Below, one piece after another: positions 17,063 through 26,347 of a stretch of 64,000 nt of DNA. The stretch covers positions 3,844,001-3,908,000 of the forward strand of contig NZ_JAPEOK010000001.1 of assembly GCF_026341515.1 (NCBI RefSeq), given 5' to 3'. Every line of letters begins with the position of its first letter. The stretch's first letter is position 1. The translations under genes and the position numbers were made by a program. This DNA is from Streptomyces sp. NBC_00878. GTDB taxonomy: Bacteria > Actinomycetota > Actinomycetes > Streptomycetales > Streptomycetaceae. The notes under the pieces were generated by a model. The model worked only from the letters and a program-made list of their open reading frames with translations, was not told the origin of the DNA and did no database searches.

Positions 17063-18295
17063 TCAACGCCACACGGGCTCCACTCGTGAATAGTCCCAGG
17101 TGAGTTGCAACTCACCGGCACGCCAGCGATGGTGCACGCTCTCCGATGGCCGCGCCTGTCCTGAAGCCCCGGAGAACACAAGCCTCTCAAGGACTTCATC
17201 GACCAGCGGCCCGCTGATGCTGCACCGCCCGCAGTCACGACAGGTGTAGACGTAAGGGCTCTTCCTGCTTTTCACCTTCTGGCCGCACAACGGGCCGTGG
17301 CACACCGTGCCCTCGTGGCGCTTCGCTCCGCACCGGAGGATGCCACTGGCAAGGTAGCGGGGAGCGGCTCTCTTCCCCTTGAGTCTCGGTGCCCCACTGC
17401 CTCTGTGCATATACAGGCTGCCTGCGGAAAACGTCGAGCACACCGCCTGCCACCGGTCCGGCGTCACGATGGGTTGCCACTGCCCCAGCACTGGCTGCCC
17501 TGTCTCCGGCACCAGCAGCAGTTCCCCCTTGTTGGCTCGATAACCGCAGACTCTGGGCATCGTCATGATCTACGTGACCGTCGCGGGGTTGGGCCTGCCG
17601 CCTCGGGTTCCGGTCACACCGAGGTCGCACCATTCGTGTGCGATGGCACGGACCGTTTTCCCACCCACCCGGTCGACGATGGCCTTCTCGACCAGTGTCG
17701 CCTCAACGGGATGCAGCGTGATCCGGTCCTCCTGCCACCCGAACGGCCGCGGCCCGCTGTGCGGCACACCTTCGACAGCACGAGCCCAGTGCCAGTCCGA
17801 CAGACGTCGGCCCCTTACCCGCGTTTCCGCGACCGCCGCTTCCAGTGATCGCACCGCCTGCAGCAGCCCCTCCTGCGAGTAGGGATCTCGGACTCCCTGC
17901 GGGTCGACGTAGATCCGTCCCGGCCGACTGGTCAGTGCGGCGAAAAAGTGAGCCAGGTCCTCTGCACGGCGGTACAACCGGTCGTCGGCGACACAGACGA
18001 CCCCTGCGATCCGCTGTCCGTTGCCCGTGTGCCCACGTGCAAGGTCCACGAGCAAGCGGTCGAATTCGGGTCTTGTCGCTCCCGCCTTGGACGCGCTACG
18101 GCCGTTGTCGCTGTATGCGGCAACCACCGTGCAACCGTATTGATGCGCAGCCCGTTCATTGATCCGCAGCTGGTAGCGCACACCGTGACCATCACGCTGC
18201 CGAAAGTCCTCCGACGTACGCGCGTAGGACGCAACCGGAATCAATCCGGTCGACTCATCCACCCCAAGGTTGCTCACACTGCCCCCGTTCGACAA
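17063..18295 (-). pseudogene. Serine recombinase (large resolvase/integrase type) interrupted by an in-frame TAG
   Basis: One continuous minus-strand frame of about 409 codons is broken by a single TAG at 17570-17572. Part 1 (241 residues) has the resolvase N-terminal domain: SYARTS with nucleophile Ser28, then GVRYQLRINER, DNGRSASKAGATRPEFDRLL, and the DNA-binding domain (LHPVEATLVEKAIVDRVGG). Part 2 (PRVCGYRANKGELL onward) holds the zinc ribbon with cysteines in LRCGAKRHEG, CHGPLCG and CRDCGRC. The C-terminal coiled coil of full-length integrases is missing: only about 50 residues follow the ribbon. No phage or excision genes are adjacent, so this is a mobile-element scar. TTG 18295 or GTG 18277 are possible starts. 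Confidence 0.85.
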
Positions 18296-18433
18296 TCCAC
18301 CCGACAGTCATAAAAACGATCGAGTGATTCAAAGGTCACCGATCCGCCGCCGTTGATCGCCGCCCCCTCGCGCTCAAGCCCCTCACGAAGGACACTTGAT
18401 GGCCAAGGAGTTGCTGCTGGAGGGGGACGCGAT

Positions 18434-21400
18434 ATGCGGGACAGCCATCGGGCGGAGGCCGAACGGCTGTTGGTCCGGGCCGTGGAGGAGGAGGTCCGGC
18501 GCTCGGGCGGGCGGGCCGACGGAGGCGTCCTGCTGTCGCGGGCGCGGGCCGCTCTGGACACCATGGCCCAGACGGCCGCGGAGGAGTACGAGGCGTTCAC
18601 CTCGGCGCTGGACGAGGCGGAAGCGGGCCGGCTGACCTTCGGGCAGCGGTACGCCCGCGAGGGCGCCGGAACTCCCCTGCTGGTGGCGGCCGTTGCCGCG
18701 CTCGCGGCCGTCGTCACGGACCTGGCGCTCGGTACCGGCACGGGCATCGCGGTGGGCGCCGGCGCGGTCGTCGGCGTCGCGGGCGCCGCGGCCACGGTGG
18801 CGAAGGTGACGGCCTCCCATCTGCCGGCCGCGGGCCGCCGGGCGGGGGCCCTCGGCCAGCCCGGCGGCCCGCAGCAGCTGCGCCTCGCGTGGCTGACCGC
18901 CCTGGAGGTACGCGGCGTCCGCCCGTTCTTCGACCAGCAGCGCGTCCTCACCGCGTCCACCGGCGCGAAGAAGGGGGCGCCCCAGCTGCGGCGTACGGAC
19001 AAGAGCGCGGCGGCCCGCAGGCGGAGCGTCCTGGAGCAGTCGTTCGGCCAACTTCCCGAGCCGGTCGGGCCGTTCGCGGGCCGTCGGCAGGAGCTGCTGC
19101 GGGTCGCGCACTGGGTGCACGCGGCCCGCGCGAGCACGGAGACCAAGCCGACGGTGGTCGTGCTGTACGGCGCGCCCGGATCCGGCCGCAGCACCCTCGC
19201 CGTCCGGGCGGCGCACGAGCTGAAGGACCAGTTCCGCGGCGCGTGCGTGGTGGACCTGCGGGCCGACAGCCCGGAGGAGTCGCCGCTGACGACCCGCGAC
19301 GCGCTGCTGCATCTGCTCAACCGGCTGGGCGCACCCCGCGAGCAGCTGCTGTTCCGTGAGCGTTCCTCGCAGGATCAGCAGGTCAGGCGGCTCTCCGAGC
19401 TCTACCACAAGCATCTGACCGGCCTCCCGGTGACGATCGTGCTCAACGACGCGAGCGATGTGGAGCAGGTGCGCACGCTCGTGCCCGAGCGCTCCGACAG
19501 CCTCGTCGTGGTCACCGCCCGCAAACCTCTCGACCTGCCCGCCGACCTCCCCGCCTGGGTGCACCAGCTCGCGGTGGAGCCGCTGACCGCGCCCGGCGCC
19601 GAGGAGCTCCTGAAAGCTGCGGCGCAGGACAGTTCGGCTCCGTACGACGCCGAATCCACCGAACGGGTAAGGGAGTTGTGCGGCGGCCTCCCGCTGGCGC
19701 TGCGCATCGCGGGCTCGTCCCTCGGCCCGCGTACGCCGAGCGGGCTCGCCGCCGACCTGGCGGCGTACGGACCGGTCGAGCCGGTCGAACGGGTGCTGTG
19801 GCTGCGCTACACCGACCAGTCGGACACGGGCCGGCGGCTGCTGCGCCGGCTCGCGCTGGCGGGCCGCGCCTCGCTGGGCGCGGCCGCGGCGGCGGCTCTG
19901 CTCGCGACGGACGAGCCGGAGGCGACCCGCCACCTGGAGGCCCTGTCCCGCGCGGGCCTCATCGACCACGTCCGCGGCAGCCGCTACCGCCTGCACGACC
20001 TCGTACGCGCCTTCGCGCAGGCCCGCCTCCTCGACGAGGAGGAGCCGGCCGAGCGCACGGCCGCGCAGGAGCGTCTCATCGCGAACTACGCCGAGCTCGC
20101 CGACTCGGTGATCCGGATGGTCGACGGCAAGACGTCCACCCGCGCCGACCAGTTCGGCCCGCACGGCTTCACCTCGCTGGACGCGGCCCTGCGCTGGCTG
20201 GACGACGAGTCGAGCTTCATCACGGCGGCCCTGCGGCACGCGGAGGGCGTCAACCAGGAGGCGGTGCTCAACCTGCTGGGCGCGCTGTGCGACTACTGCC
20301 TGCTGCGCGGCGACCTCTACCGCCTGGGCGAGATCAGCGAGTTGACGCAGGCCGTCGACCAGGGGCTGCTGGTGCGCTCGGTCCAGTGGCGTACGGGTAT
20401 CGCGGCCCGCCAGCTCGGCGAGTTGGACAAGGCGCGGACGCAACTGGCGACGGTGGTGGACCTCTACTTCGAGGCCCACCACGACGCGGGCGCGGCACGG
20501 GCGCTCTGCTCCCTCGGGATCACCCTCCACCACCAGGGCAACCTCACGGAGGCGGCGGCCAAGCTCCAGGAGGCCATGGACCTCCAGGCCTCCCCCGAGC
20601 TCGCGGCGGACCGCGCCTGGACGATGCACGCGCTGGCGGCCGTGGAACGGGACCGCGCAAGGCTGCGCGAGGCGCTCAGCCTCCTCACCCAGGCCCTGGT
20701 CCTGCACCGTGAGGGCGAGTCCGTGCACGGCGAGGCGTGGGCCCACTTCCAGCTCGGCCAGCTGGGTCTGCGCATGGGCGACGTACCGCGCGCGGAGTCC
20801 GAGCTCCGCGAGGCCCTCGACCTGTACGGCCGCACGCGCGACGCCCGCGGCGAGGCCTGGGCCCTCACCCAGCTCGCCCGGGCCCGGCTGGTCGACGGCG
20901 ACCCGTCCTCGGCCGTGGACGGCCTGCGCCAGGCGGTCTCCCGCCACCGCGACAACGAGGACACGCGGGGCGAGGCCTGGACGGTGTACTACCTCGGCCA
21001 GGCCCTGGAGGAGACGGGCAACCTCGACCAGGCGGTCCGCGAACTGGAACGCTCGCGCACGATGTTCTCCCGCATCCGCGACGTGTACGGCCTGGCGTGC
21101 GCCCGGCACCACTCGGCCCGGGTGACCCGCGACCAGCGTGCCGCCCAGACCGGTTCACTGCGGAACTCGGGCTTCGCCCGCCAGCTCCTGGTGGACGCGC
21201 GGGCCGACTTCCAGCGGATCGGCGTCGCCCACGGCGAGGCCTGGACCTGCCTGGAACTGGCGGTGGTGGACGCCGGCAACGCCCGCACCCAGCCGGCCCT
21301 CGCCCTCTGCGACGAGGCCGCGTCCCTCTTCGCCTCGTACGGCGACCGCCGCGGCGAGGACTGGGCCCGCTTCCTGCGCTGCACGCTCCTCCCCTACGCC

Positions 21401-21637
21401 TCCCCGGGCGGCGTGGAGGTCGGCACGGCGGTGGCCCAGGAGGAACTGGCCCAGCTCTCCCGCACCGCCCACCCGACCCGCGACGGAAAACTGGACGACT
21501 ACATCGAGGCGTACCAACTGCTCCTCGAACGTGGCGCCGACCTGGACGCCGGCTGGCGAGCCTGGCGCCTGGGCATGGTGCCGAACCGGCATGCGCGGGA
21601 GGTGATGGGGGTGGCGGTGTCGGCTCGGCGGGGGTGA
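18434..21637 (+). CDS. NB-ARC (STAND) ATPase with C-terminal TPR array and N-terminal hydrophobic segments
   Basis: A 1067-residue protein. Residues 82-127 are strongly hydrophobic (AAVAALAAVVTDLALG, then Gly/Ala-rich VGAGAVVGVAGAAATV) and look like two membrane spans. The STAND NTPase core follows: P-loop YGAPGSGRST near residue 248, Walker B-like TIVLNDASD, and a GLPLALRIAG motif typical of NB-ARC. From about residue 540 to the end are TPR-like helices (AHFQLGQLGLRMGDV, AWTVYYLGQALEETGNLD). Such proteins oligomerise on signal binding, as in Streptomyces AfsR-like regulators, but no DNA-binding domain is seen. ATG 18434 follows GGAGGGGG. It is divergent from the recombinase and monocistronic. 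Confidence 0.85.
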   Translation: MRDSHRAEAERLLVRAVEEEVRRSGGRADGGVLLSRARAALDTMAQTAAEEYEAFTSALDEAEAGRLTFGQRYAREGAGTPLLVAAVAALAAVVTDLALGTGTGIAVGAGAVVGVAGAAATVAKVTASHLPAAGRRAGALGQPGGPQQLRLAWLTALEVRGVRPFFDQQRVLTASTGAKKGAPQLRRTDKSAAARRRSVLEQSFGQLPEPVGPFAGRRQELLRVAHWVHAARASTETKPTVVVLYGAPGSGRSTLAVRAAHELKDQFRGACVVDLRADSPEESPLTTRDALLHLLNRLGAPREQLLFRERSSQDQQVRRLSELYHKHLTGLPVTIVLNDASDVEQVRTLVPERSDSLVVVTARKPLDLPADLPAWVHQLAVEPLTAPGAEELLKAAAQDSSAPYDAESTERVRELCGGLPLALRIAGSSLGPRTPSGLAADLAAYGPVEPVERVLWLRYTDQSDTGRRLLRRLALAGRASLGAAAAAALLATDEPEATRHLEALSRAGLIDHVRGSRYRLHDLVRAFAQARLLDEEEPAERTAAQERLIANYAELADSVIRMVDGKTSTRADQFGPHGFTSLDAALRWLDDESSFITAALRHAEGVNQEAVLNLLGALCDYCLLRGDLYRLGEISELTQAVDQGLLVRSVQWRTGIAARQLGELDKARTQLATVVDLYFEAHHDAGAARALCSLGITLHHQGNLTEAAAKLQEAMDLQASPELAADRAWTMHALAAVERDRARLREALSLLTQALVLHREGESVHGEAWAHFQLGQLGLRMGDVPRAESELREALDLYGRTRDARGEAWALTQLARARLVDGDPSSAVDGLRQAVSRHRDNEDTRGEAWTVYYLGQALEETGNLDQAVRELERSRTMFSRIRDVYGLACARHHSARVTRDQRAAQTGSLRNSGFARQLLVDARADFQRIGVAHGEAWTCLELAVVDAGNARTQPALALCDEAASLFASYGDRRGEDWARFLRCTLLPYASPGGVEVGTAVAQEELAQLSRTAHPTRDGKLDDYIEAYQLLLERGADLDAGWRAWRLGMVPNRHAREVMGVAVSARRG

Positions 21638-21653
21638 GGCACGCGGGTCCCGG

Positions 21654-21700
21654 GGCCTGACGCGGTGACGCCACCGACTGGCAGATCACCGCATCAGGCC
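21654..21700. terminator. Bidirectional terminator
   Basis: GGCCTGACGCGGTGA (21654-21668) pairs with TCACCGCATCAGGCC (21686-21700) with one mismatch; the loop carries its own small hairpin (GCCA/TGGC). It lies between the converging NB-ARC and small membrane-protein genes. Confidence 0.7.
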
Positions 21701-21766
21701 TCGTCCCGACCGAGCCTCTCGGGGCCCGGGCTCAGCCCTTCGCGCCTCCGCGGGCGTGCCCCCGGA

Positions 21767-21988
21767 TCAGGCCGACCCGGCCGCCTTCCCGGAAGGCGTT
21801 GCCTTCGGGTCGGCCTCCTCCGTGAAGTCGACCCTCCCCAGCTGCCGGTTCATGGACTTCATCAGCCCCCACACGGCCACGGCCATCACCGCGAAAACGA
21901 TGAAGCCGAGGACGCCGGGGGTGACCTTGTTCTCGTCGACCTCCTTGGCGAGGGGGACGAGGTGTGTCAGTGCCAGGCTTGCGCTCAT
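21767..21988 (-). CDS. Small single-span membrane protein downstream of mca
   Basis: A 73-residue protein with one clear membrane span (VLGFIVFAVMAVAVWGLM, about residues 29-46), a short extracytoplasmic or cytoplasmic head (EVDENKVTPG) and a charged tail (MNRQLGRVDFTEEADP). ATG 21988 lies one base after the mca stop (TGACATG); an ATG at 21997 would overlap mca. This small gene commonly accompanies mca in Streptomyces in my experience; no function is known. Coupling to mca suggests coexpression. Confidence 0.75.
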   Translation of the reverse strand: MSASLALTHLVPLAKEVDENKVTPGVLGFIVFAVMAVAVWGLMKSMNRQLGRVDFTEEADPKATPSGKAAGSA

Positions 21989-21989
21989 G

Positions 21990-22871
21990 TCAGGCATTGT
22001 CGCGGATGCCCGCGAAGAGGTCGTCCTCGGGTAGGGAGGTATCGACGAGAGACTTCGCGAGCTCGTACTCCTCCGTCGGCCAGACCTTCCGCTGGAGCTC
22101 CATCGGGACCCGGAACCAGCCGCCGTCGGGGTCGATCTGCGTGGCGTGGGCGATGAGGGCCTTGTCGCGGATCTCGTAGAAGTCGGCGCACGGAACGTGC
22201 GTGGTCAGCGTGCGCTCGGTGCGCTCGAACTCGTCCCAGCGCTTCAGCCAGTCCCCGTACGGCGACTCCAGGCCGCGCTCCAGCATGGCGTGGTGCAGCG
22301 CCTCGGTGCGCGGGCGGTTGAAGCCCTGGTTGTAGTAGAGCTTCCGCGGCTGGAAGGCCGGGCCGAACTCCGACTCCGGGTACTTCTCGGTGTCCGCCGC
22401 GCCCTCGAATGCCACCATCGAGATCTTGTGGGTCATGATGTGGTCGGGGTGCGGATAGCCGCCGTTCTCGTCGTAGGTGGTGATCACCTGCGGGCGGAAG
22501 GCGCGGATCCTGCGGACCAGCTCGCCGGACGCCTTGTCCACATCCTCCAGGGCGAAGCAGCCCTCGGGCAGCGGCGGCAGCGGGTCGCCCTCGGGCAGCC
22601 CCGAGTCCACGAAACCGAGCCACTCCTGCTTGACGCCGAGGATCGCGCGGGCCTCGTCCATCTCCTTCTTGCGTACCTCGTGGATGTTCTCCTCGACGTA
22701 CTTGTTCCCCTGAAGCTTCGGATTGAGGATGGAGCCGCGCTCCCCGCCCGTGCAGGTCACGACCAGCACGTCCACCCCCTCGGACACGTACTTCGCCATG
22801 GTGGCCGCGCCCTTCGACGACTCGTCGTCGGGGTGGGCGTGGACGGCCATCAGTCGCAGCTGGTCAGTCAA
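21990..22871 (-). CDS. mca: Mycothiol S-conjugate amidase
   Basis: A 293-residue cytoplasmic zinc amidase of the LmbE/MshB family. It cleaves mycothiol S-conjugates of electrophiles and drugs, releasing a mercapturic acid for export and recycling GlcN-inositol. Zinc-site motifs are HAHPDDE (residues 11-17; His13, Asp16) and YPHPDHIMTH (near residue 143). The Mca-specific stretches GGERGSILNP and KLYYNQGF are present, distinguishing it from MshB. The start is TTG at 22871, giving the conserved TDQLRLMAVHAHP opening. It is divergent from the DUF4307 gene, as usual in mycothiol-producing actinobacteria. Confidence 0.96.
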   Translation of the reverse strand: MTDQLRLMAVHAHPDDESSKGAATMAKYVSEGVDVLVVTCTGGERGSILNPKLQGNKYVEENIHEVRKKEMDEARAILGVKQEWLGFVDSGLPEGDPLPPLPEGCFALEDVDKASGELVRRIRAFRPQVITTYDENGGYPHPDHIMTHKISMVAFEGAADTEKYPESEFGPAFQPRKLYYNQGFNRPRTEALHHAMLERGLESPYGDWLKRWDEFERTERTLTTHVPCADFYEIRDKALIAHATQIDPDGGWFRVPMELQRKVWPTEEYELAKSLVDTSLPEDDLFAGIRDNA

Positions 22872-23002
22872 GACTCAATCCTCGTAAGTCGGCGCCTGTG
22901 TCGAACGGCGCGATCGGCGCTTCTATAGTGACCGAATCGGCGGGCGAATAATTCCGGGCCCCGAACCCGCCCACTCGCCCACTCGCCCCGGAGAGGACGA
23001 TC

Positions 23003-23395
23003 ATGAGTACGGTGCAGCTGCCCGAGGGCCGGTACGGCCGGTCGGCGGACGAGCGCGCCGACCGCAAGCTCAGGATCATCGGTGCGGTACTGGGGGCGGC
23101 TCTGCTCGCTCTCGTCGGCTATTTCGCCTACTACTACGTCGGCGGCAACAAGATCAGCGCCGAGATCATCACCTACGACCTCTCGGACGCCTCGGTGAAG
23201 GTACACCTGGAAGTCCGCAAGGACGCGGGCGCGACCGGCTACTGCACGATCCGCTCGCAGGCCGAGGACGGCACCGAGGTGGGCCGCGCGGACTTCCGCT
23301 TCGACCAGGACGCCACGCGCATCGACAAGGTCGTCACCCTCCGTACGACGGCCCCCGGCACGACCGCCGAGCTCCTCGGCTGCCACGCGAGCTGA
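23003..23395 (+). CDS. DUF4307 membrane-anchored protein
   Basis: A 130-residue protein with a basic cytoplasmic N-terminus (RSADERADRKLR), one membrane span (IIGAVLGAALLALVGYFAYY, about residues 29-48) and an exported beta-rich domain with two cysteines (GYCTIRSQ and LLGCHAS) that may pair. It belongs to the DUF4307 family, conserved in actinobacteria between mca and greA. GGAGAGG ends 6 nt before the ATG. Its function is unknown; the mca-DUF4307-greA neighbourhood is syntenic core chromosome. Confidence 0.88.
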   Translation: MSTVQLPEGRYGRSADERADRKLRIIGAVLGAALLALVGYFAYYYVGGNKISAEIITYDLSDASVKVHLEVRKDAGATGYCTIRSQAEDGTEVGRADFRFDQDATRIDKVVTLRTTAPGTTAELLGCHAS

Positions 23396-23629
23396 GTCAA
23401 CGGTCCCGCCGACCCCGGGTCCCGGTCCCGTCGGCCGAGTCCTGGTCCCGCCGCTGACGGATGTCACCCTGGGCAACTGGTCACTGACCTGCGTCTACGT
23501 ATTTCTGATGGCTTATGTCCTCCCCCTTCGGGCCGTGAATTGTTAGGCTCGTGGTTTCGCCCACCCGAGAAGGAACATTCTTCTGGGTAGGGCGATGCTT
23601 TGTATTCCCAGTACCTACGAGGAGCACCT

Positions 23630-24127
23630 GTGACCCAGACCAGCGAGAACGTCACCTGGCTGACCCAGGAGGCGTACAACCAGCTCAAGGCCGAGCTGGA
23701 TCACCTGTCTGGTCCTGCGCGCACGGAAATCGCCGCCAAGATCGCGGCTGCGCGCGAGGAGGGCGATCTGCGTGAGAACGGCGGGTACCACGCGGCCAAG
23801 GAGGAGCAGGGCAAGCAAGAGCTCCGGGTCCGCCAGCTGACCCAGCTCCTGGAGAACGCCAAGGTGGGCGAGGCCCCGGCGGCCGACGGCGCGGTCGCGC
23901 CCGGCATGGTCGTGACCATCGCCTTCGACGGCGACGAGGACGACACGCTCACGTTCCTGCTCGCCTCGCGCGAGTACGCGAGCTCGGACGTCGAGACGTA
24001 TTCGCCGCAGTCCCCGCTGGGCTCCGGCGTGAACGGCAAGAAGATCGGCCAGGACGCCGAGTACGAGCTGCCGAACGGCAAGCTCGCCACGGTGAAGATC
24101 CTGGAGGCCAAGCCGTACGCCGCGTAG
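23630..24127 (+). CDS. greA: Transcription elongation factor GreA
   Basis: A 165-residue factor that binds the RNA polymerase secondary channel and stimulates transcript cleavage in backtracked complexes. The N-terminal coiled coil carries the catalytic acidic tip (ARVEEGDLRENGGYHAAKEE-like; here AAAREEGDLRENGGYHAAKE, Asp and Glu near residues 45-48). The C-terminal FKBP-like domain follows (YSPQSPLGSGVNGKKIGQDA). The GTG at 23630 is chosen for the GAGGAG site 5 nt upstream and the family length of about 160 residues. Confidence 0.96.
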   Translation: MTQTSENVTWLTQEAYNQLKAELDHLSGPARTEIAAKIAAAREEGDLRENGGYHAAKEEQGKQELRVRQLTQLLENAKVGEAPAADGAVAPGMVVTIAFDGDEDDTLTFLLASREYASSDVETYSPQSPLGSGVNGKKIGQDAEYELPNGKLATVKILEAKPYAA

Positions 24128-24189
24128 TTCCCGCGTCGCGTCGCGCAGCCCCTGCGCCTCGCGACCCGTCCAGCGCGTCGCCCCTGGTG

Positions 24190-24227
24190 AGCCCCCGGTG
24201 CCCGGCGAATTCCAGGCCCCGGGGGCT
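24190..24227 (+). terminator. Candidate terminator after greA
   Basis: AGCCCCCGG (24190-24198) pairs with CCGGGGGCT (24219-24227), 62 bp past the greA stop and before the convergent ilvA stop at 24316. Confidence 0.6.
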
Positions 24228-24315
24228 TCACCATGTCCCGTCCCGGCCGGCCGCCGCGTCTCAGGCCGCCGTCCCACCTGCGGCCGCAGCGCGGCCCGCG
24301 CGGTCGGGTCCGGTC

Positions 24316-25545
24316 TCAGTCGATGACCGTGTAACCCGCCTTCCGCAGCGCCGAGTTCACCTCGGCACAGTGCTCCGGCCCCTTCGTCTCCAGGTGCAGC
24401 TCGACCTCCACCTCCGTGAGCCCGAGCCGTGGGTCGGTCCGTACGTGGCTCACGTCGAGGACGTTGGCGTCCACCTCCGACAACACCCCGAGAAGTGTGG
24501 CCAGAGCACCGGGGCGGTCGGTCAGCCGCAGCGTGACCGCGAGGTAGCGGCCGCCCGCGGCCATGCCGTGGCGCAGGATGCGCTGTATCAGCAGCGGGTC
24601 CACGTTCCCGCCGGACAGCACGGCCACGACCGGCCCCTCGAAGGAGTCCGGCCGGCTCAGCAGCGCGGCGACGGGACTGGCGCCGGCCGGTTCGACGACC
24701 AGCTTGGCCCGCTCCAGGCAGAGCAGCAGCGCGCTGGACAGAGCGTTCTCCGAGACCGTACGGACCTCGTCCACCAGGTCGCCGATGATCCCGAACGGCA
24801 CGTCGCCGGGCCGCCCGACCTTGATGCCGTCGGCCATCGTCGCGGGGTTCTCGATGGACACCGGGTGCCCGGCCGCCAGCGAGGGCGGGTACGCGGCGGC
24901 GCCCGCCGCCTGCACCCCCACGATCCGTACGTCCGGCCGCAGCGCCTTCACGGCGACCGCGATACCCGCGGCGAGCCCGCCGCCGCCGATCCCGACGACG
25001 ATCGTGCGCACCTCCGGGCACTGCTCCAGGATCTCCAGGCCGACCGTGCCCTGCCCGGCGATGATGTCGGGATGGTCGAAGGGGTGGATGAGGACGGCAC
25101 CCGTCTCGGCCGCGTACTCCTGCGCGGCGGCCAGCGTCTCGTCCACCACCGTGCCGTGCGCGCGCACCTCGGCGCCGTAGTGCCGGGTCGCCGCGACCTT
25201 CGGCAGCGGGGCACCCTTGGGCATGAACACCGTGGAACGCACGCCCAGCAGCGAGGAGGCCAGGGCGACGCCCTGCGCGTGGTTGCCCGCGCTCGCCGCG
25301 ACCACGCCCGCGGCCCGCTCCTCGGGGCTCAGCCCGGCGATCCGCACGTACGCGCCGCGCAGCTTGAACGAACCCGTCCGCTGGAGGTTCTCGCATTTGA
25401 GGTGGACCGGCGCGCCCACCAGCCGGGACAGGTGCCTGCTGCCCTCCATGGCGGTCATCCGCGCCACGCCCGTGAGCATCTTCTGGGCGCCGCGTACGTC
25501 GTCGAGGGTCACCAGCGGCAAGGAGTCAGCCGTGCGGTAGCTCAT
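24316..25545 (-). CDS. ilvA: Threonine ammonia-lyase (biosynthetic or catabolic)
   Basis: A 409-residue PLP enzyme that deaminates threonine to 2-oxobutyrate, feeding isoleucine synthesis. The PLP lysine is in RTGSFKLRGA (about residue 60), the phosphate loop in VGIGGGGLAAG (about 184), and AGNHAQGVA is the substrate loop. The C-terminal 85 residues (YLAVTLRLTDRPGALATLLG onward) form an ACT-like regulatory domain of the single-ACT type, shorter than the double-ACT of E. coli IlvA. ATG 25545 is preferred over GTG 25551. It is divergent from the MarR gene. Confidence 0.93.
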   Translation of the reverse strand: MSYRTADSLPLVTLDDVRGAQKMLTGVARMTAMEGSRHLSRLVGAPVHLKCENLQRTGSFKLRGAYVRIAGLSPEERAAGVVAASAGNHAQGVALASSLLGVRSTVFMPKGAPLPKVAATRHYGAEVRAHGTVVDETLAAAQEYAAETGAVLIHPFDHPDIIAGQGTVGLEILEQCPEVRTIVVGIGGGGLAAGIAVAVKALRPDVRIVGVQAAGAAAYPPSLAAGHPVSIENPATMADGIKVGRPGDVPFGIIGDLVDEVRTVSENALSSALLLCLERAKLVVEPAGASPVAALLSRPDSFEGPVVAVLSGGNVDPLLIQRILRHGMAAGGRYLAVTLRLTDRPGALATLLGVLSEVDANVLDVSHVRTDPRLGLTEVEVELHLETKGPEHCAEVNSALRKAGYTVID

Positions 25546-25690
25546 GACCACCAGTCTCGCAGTTCACGCGGCGCCACACCGGCTGTGACCAACGTCCGAG
25601 ACCGGTTTCCTCAGCGCAGGTACGGCCCGCCCCCCGTCCGCGTACTCTGTCCCCCAACCCAGCCCCGTCGCATGAATAGAGCCCCCGGCC

Positions 25691-26209
25691 ATGCCCACAA
25701 CACCTGAAATGTCGATGGACATGACGACCGTCGGTGACAGCGGTCTTCTCGAATCGCTGCAGCACGAGGTAGCGGTGTTCGCCCGCCGTGCCGAACAGAC
25801 CCGGCTCGGCGGAGTCGGTCAGGTGCGCAACTCGATGGACCGCGCCGCATACCTGCTGCTCAACCGCCTCGACAAGGAGGGGCCCATGGGCGTCAAGGCA
25901 CTCGCCGCGAGCATGGGCATCGACTCGTCGACGGTCACCCGGCAGGTCGCCCCGCTCGTCGACACCGGGCTCGTCAAGCGCACCTCCCACCCGGAGGACG
26001 GACGGGCCGTGGTGCTCCAGCTGTCGCCGCGCGGGCTCTCCCGCCTGGAGGAAGTACGGTCCTCCAGGCGTCAGTTGATGGCCGAGCTGACCCAGGAGTG
26101 GGCCCCCGAGGAGCGCGCGGCCTTCTGCACGCTGCTCACCCGCTTCAACCTCGCCCTCTCCGCCCGCATGGCCGCGTCGCCCTCCGCGGAGGCACCGGAG
26201 TCCACCTGA
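25691..26209 (+). CDS. MarR family transcriptional regulator
   Basis: A 172-residue winged-helix regulator. The DNA-binding region is GVKALAASMGIDSSTVTRQV (about residues 65-85) and the wing is RTSHPEDGRAVVLQLSPRG, a typical MarR DxR-type wing. Flanking helices form the dimer interface. It is divergent from ilvA with a 145-bp gap that holds both promoters. Target and ligand are unknown; control of ilvA is possible from position alone. An internal ATG at 25709 is an alternative start. Confidence 0.9.
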   Translation: MPTTPEMSMDMTTVGDSGLLESLQHEVAVFARRAEQTRLGGVGQVRNSMDRAAYLLLNRLDKEGPMGVKALAASMGIDSSTVTRQVAPLVDTGLVKRTSHPEDGRAVVLQLSPRGLSRLEEVRSSRRQLMAELTQEWAPEERAAFCTLLTRFNLALSARMAASPSAEAPEST

Positions 26210-26347
26210 CCGCCCGGGCACACCGCATCGGCGACGCCCTCTTGACCGGGGACCCGCGCCTGGCCTCATATGAGACCGGGTCCTGTCGTACGCGGCTGTC
26301 CTCCGCGTGCGCCTCCAGGGCCCGGTTTCCCTCAGCCGGGAGGCGCG

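Noticed and set aside
17570..17572. TAG read as a recoded amino acid
   Set aside because: There is no pyrrolysine machinery evidence or stem-loop recoding signal in the window; nonsense mutation is simpler.
17063..18295. Recombinase as part of an intact prophage or integrative element
   Set aside because: No other phage, transfer or excision genes adjoin, and the gene has a stop codon.
18383..21112. 909-codon minus-strand frame opposite the NB-ARC gene
   Set aside because: A shadow of a long high-G+C gene; no recognisable domain.
24187..25707. 506-codon plus-strand frame opposite ilvA
   Set aside because: A shadow of ilvA with skewed composition.
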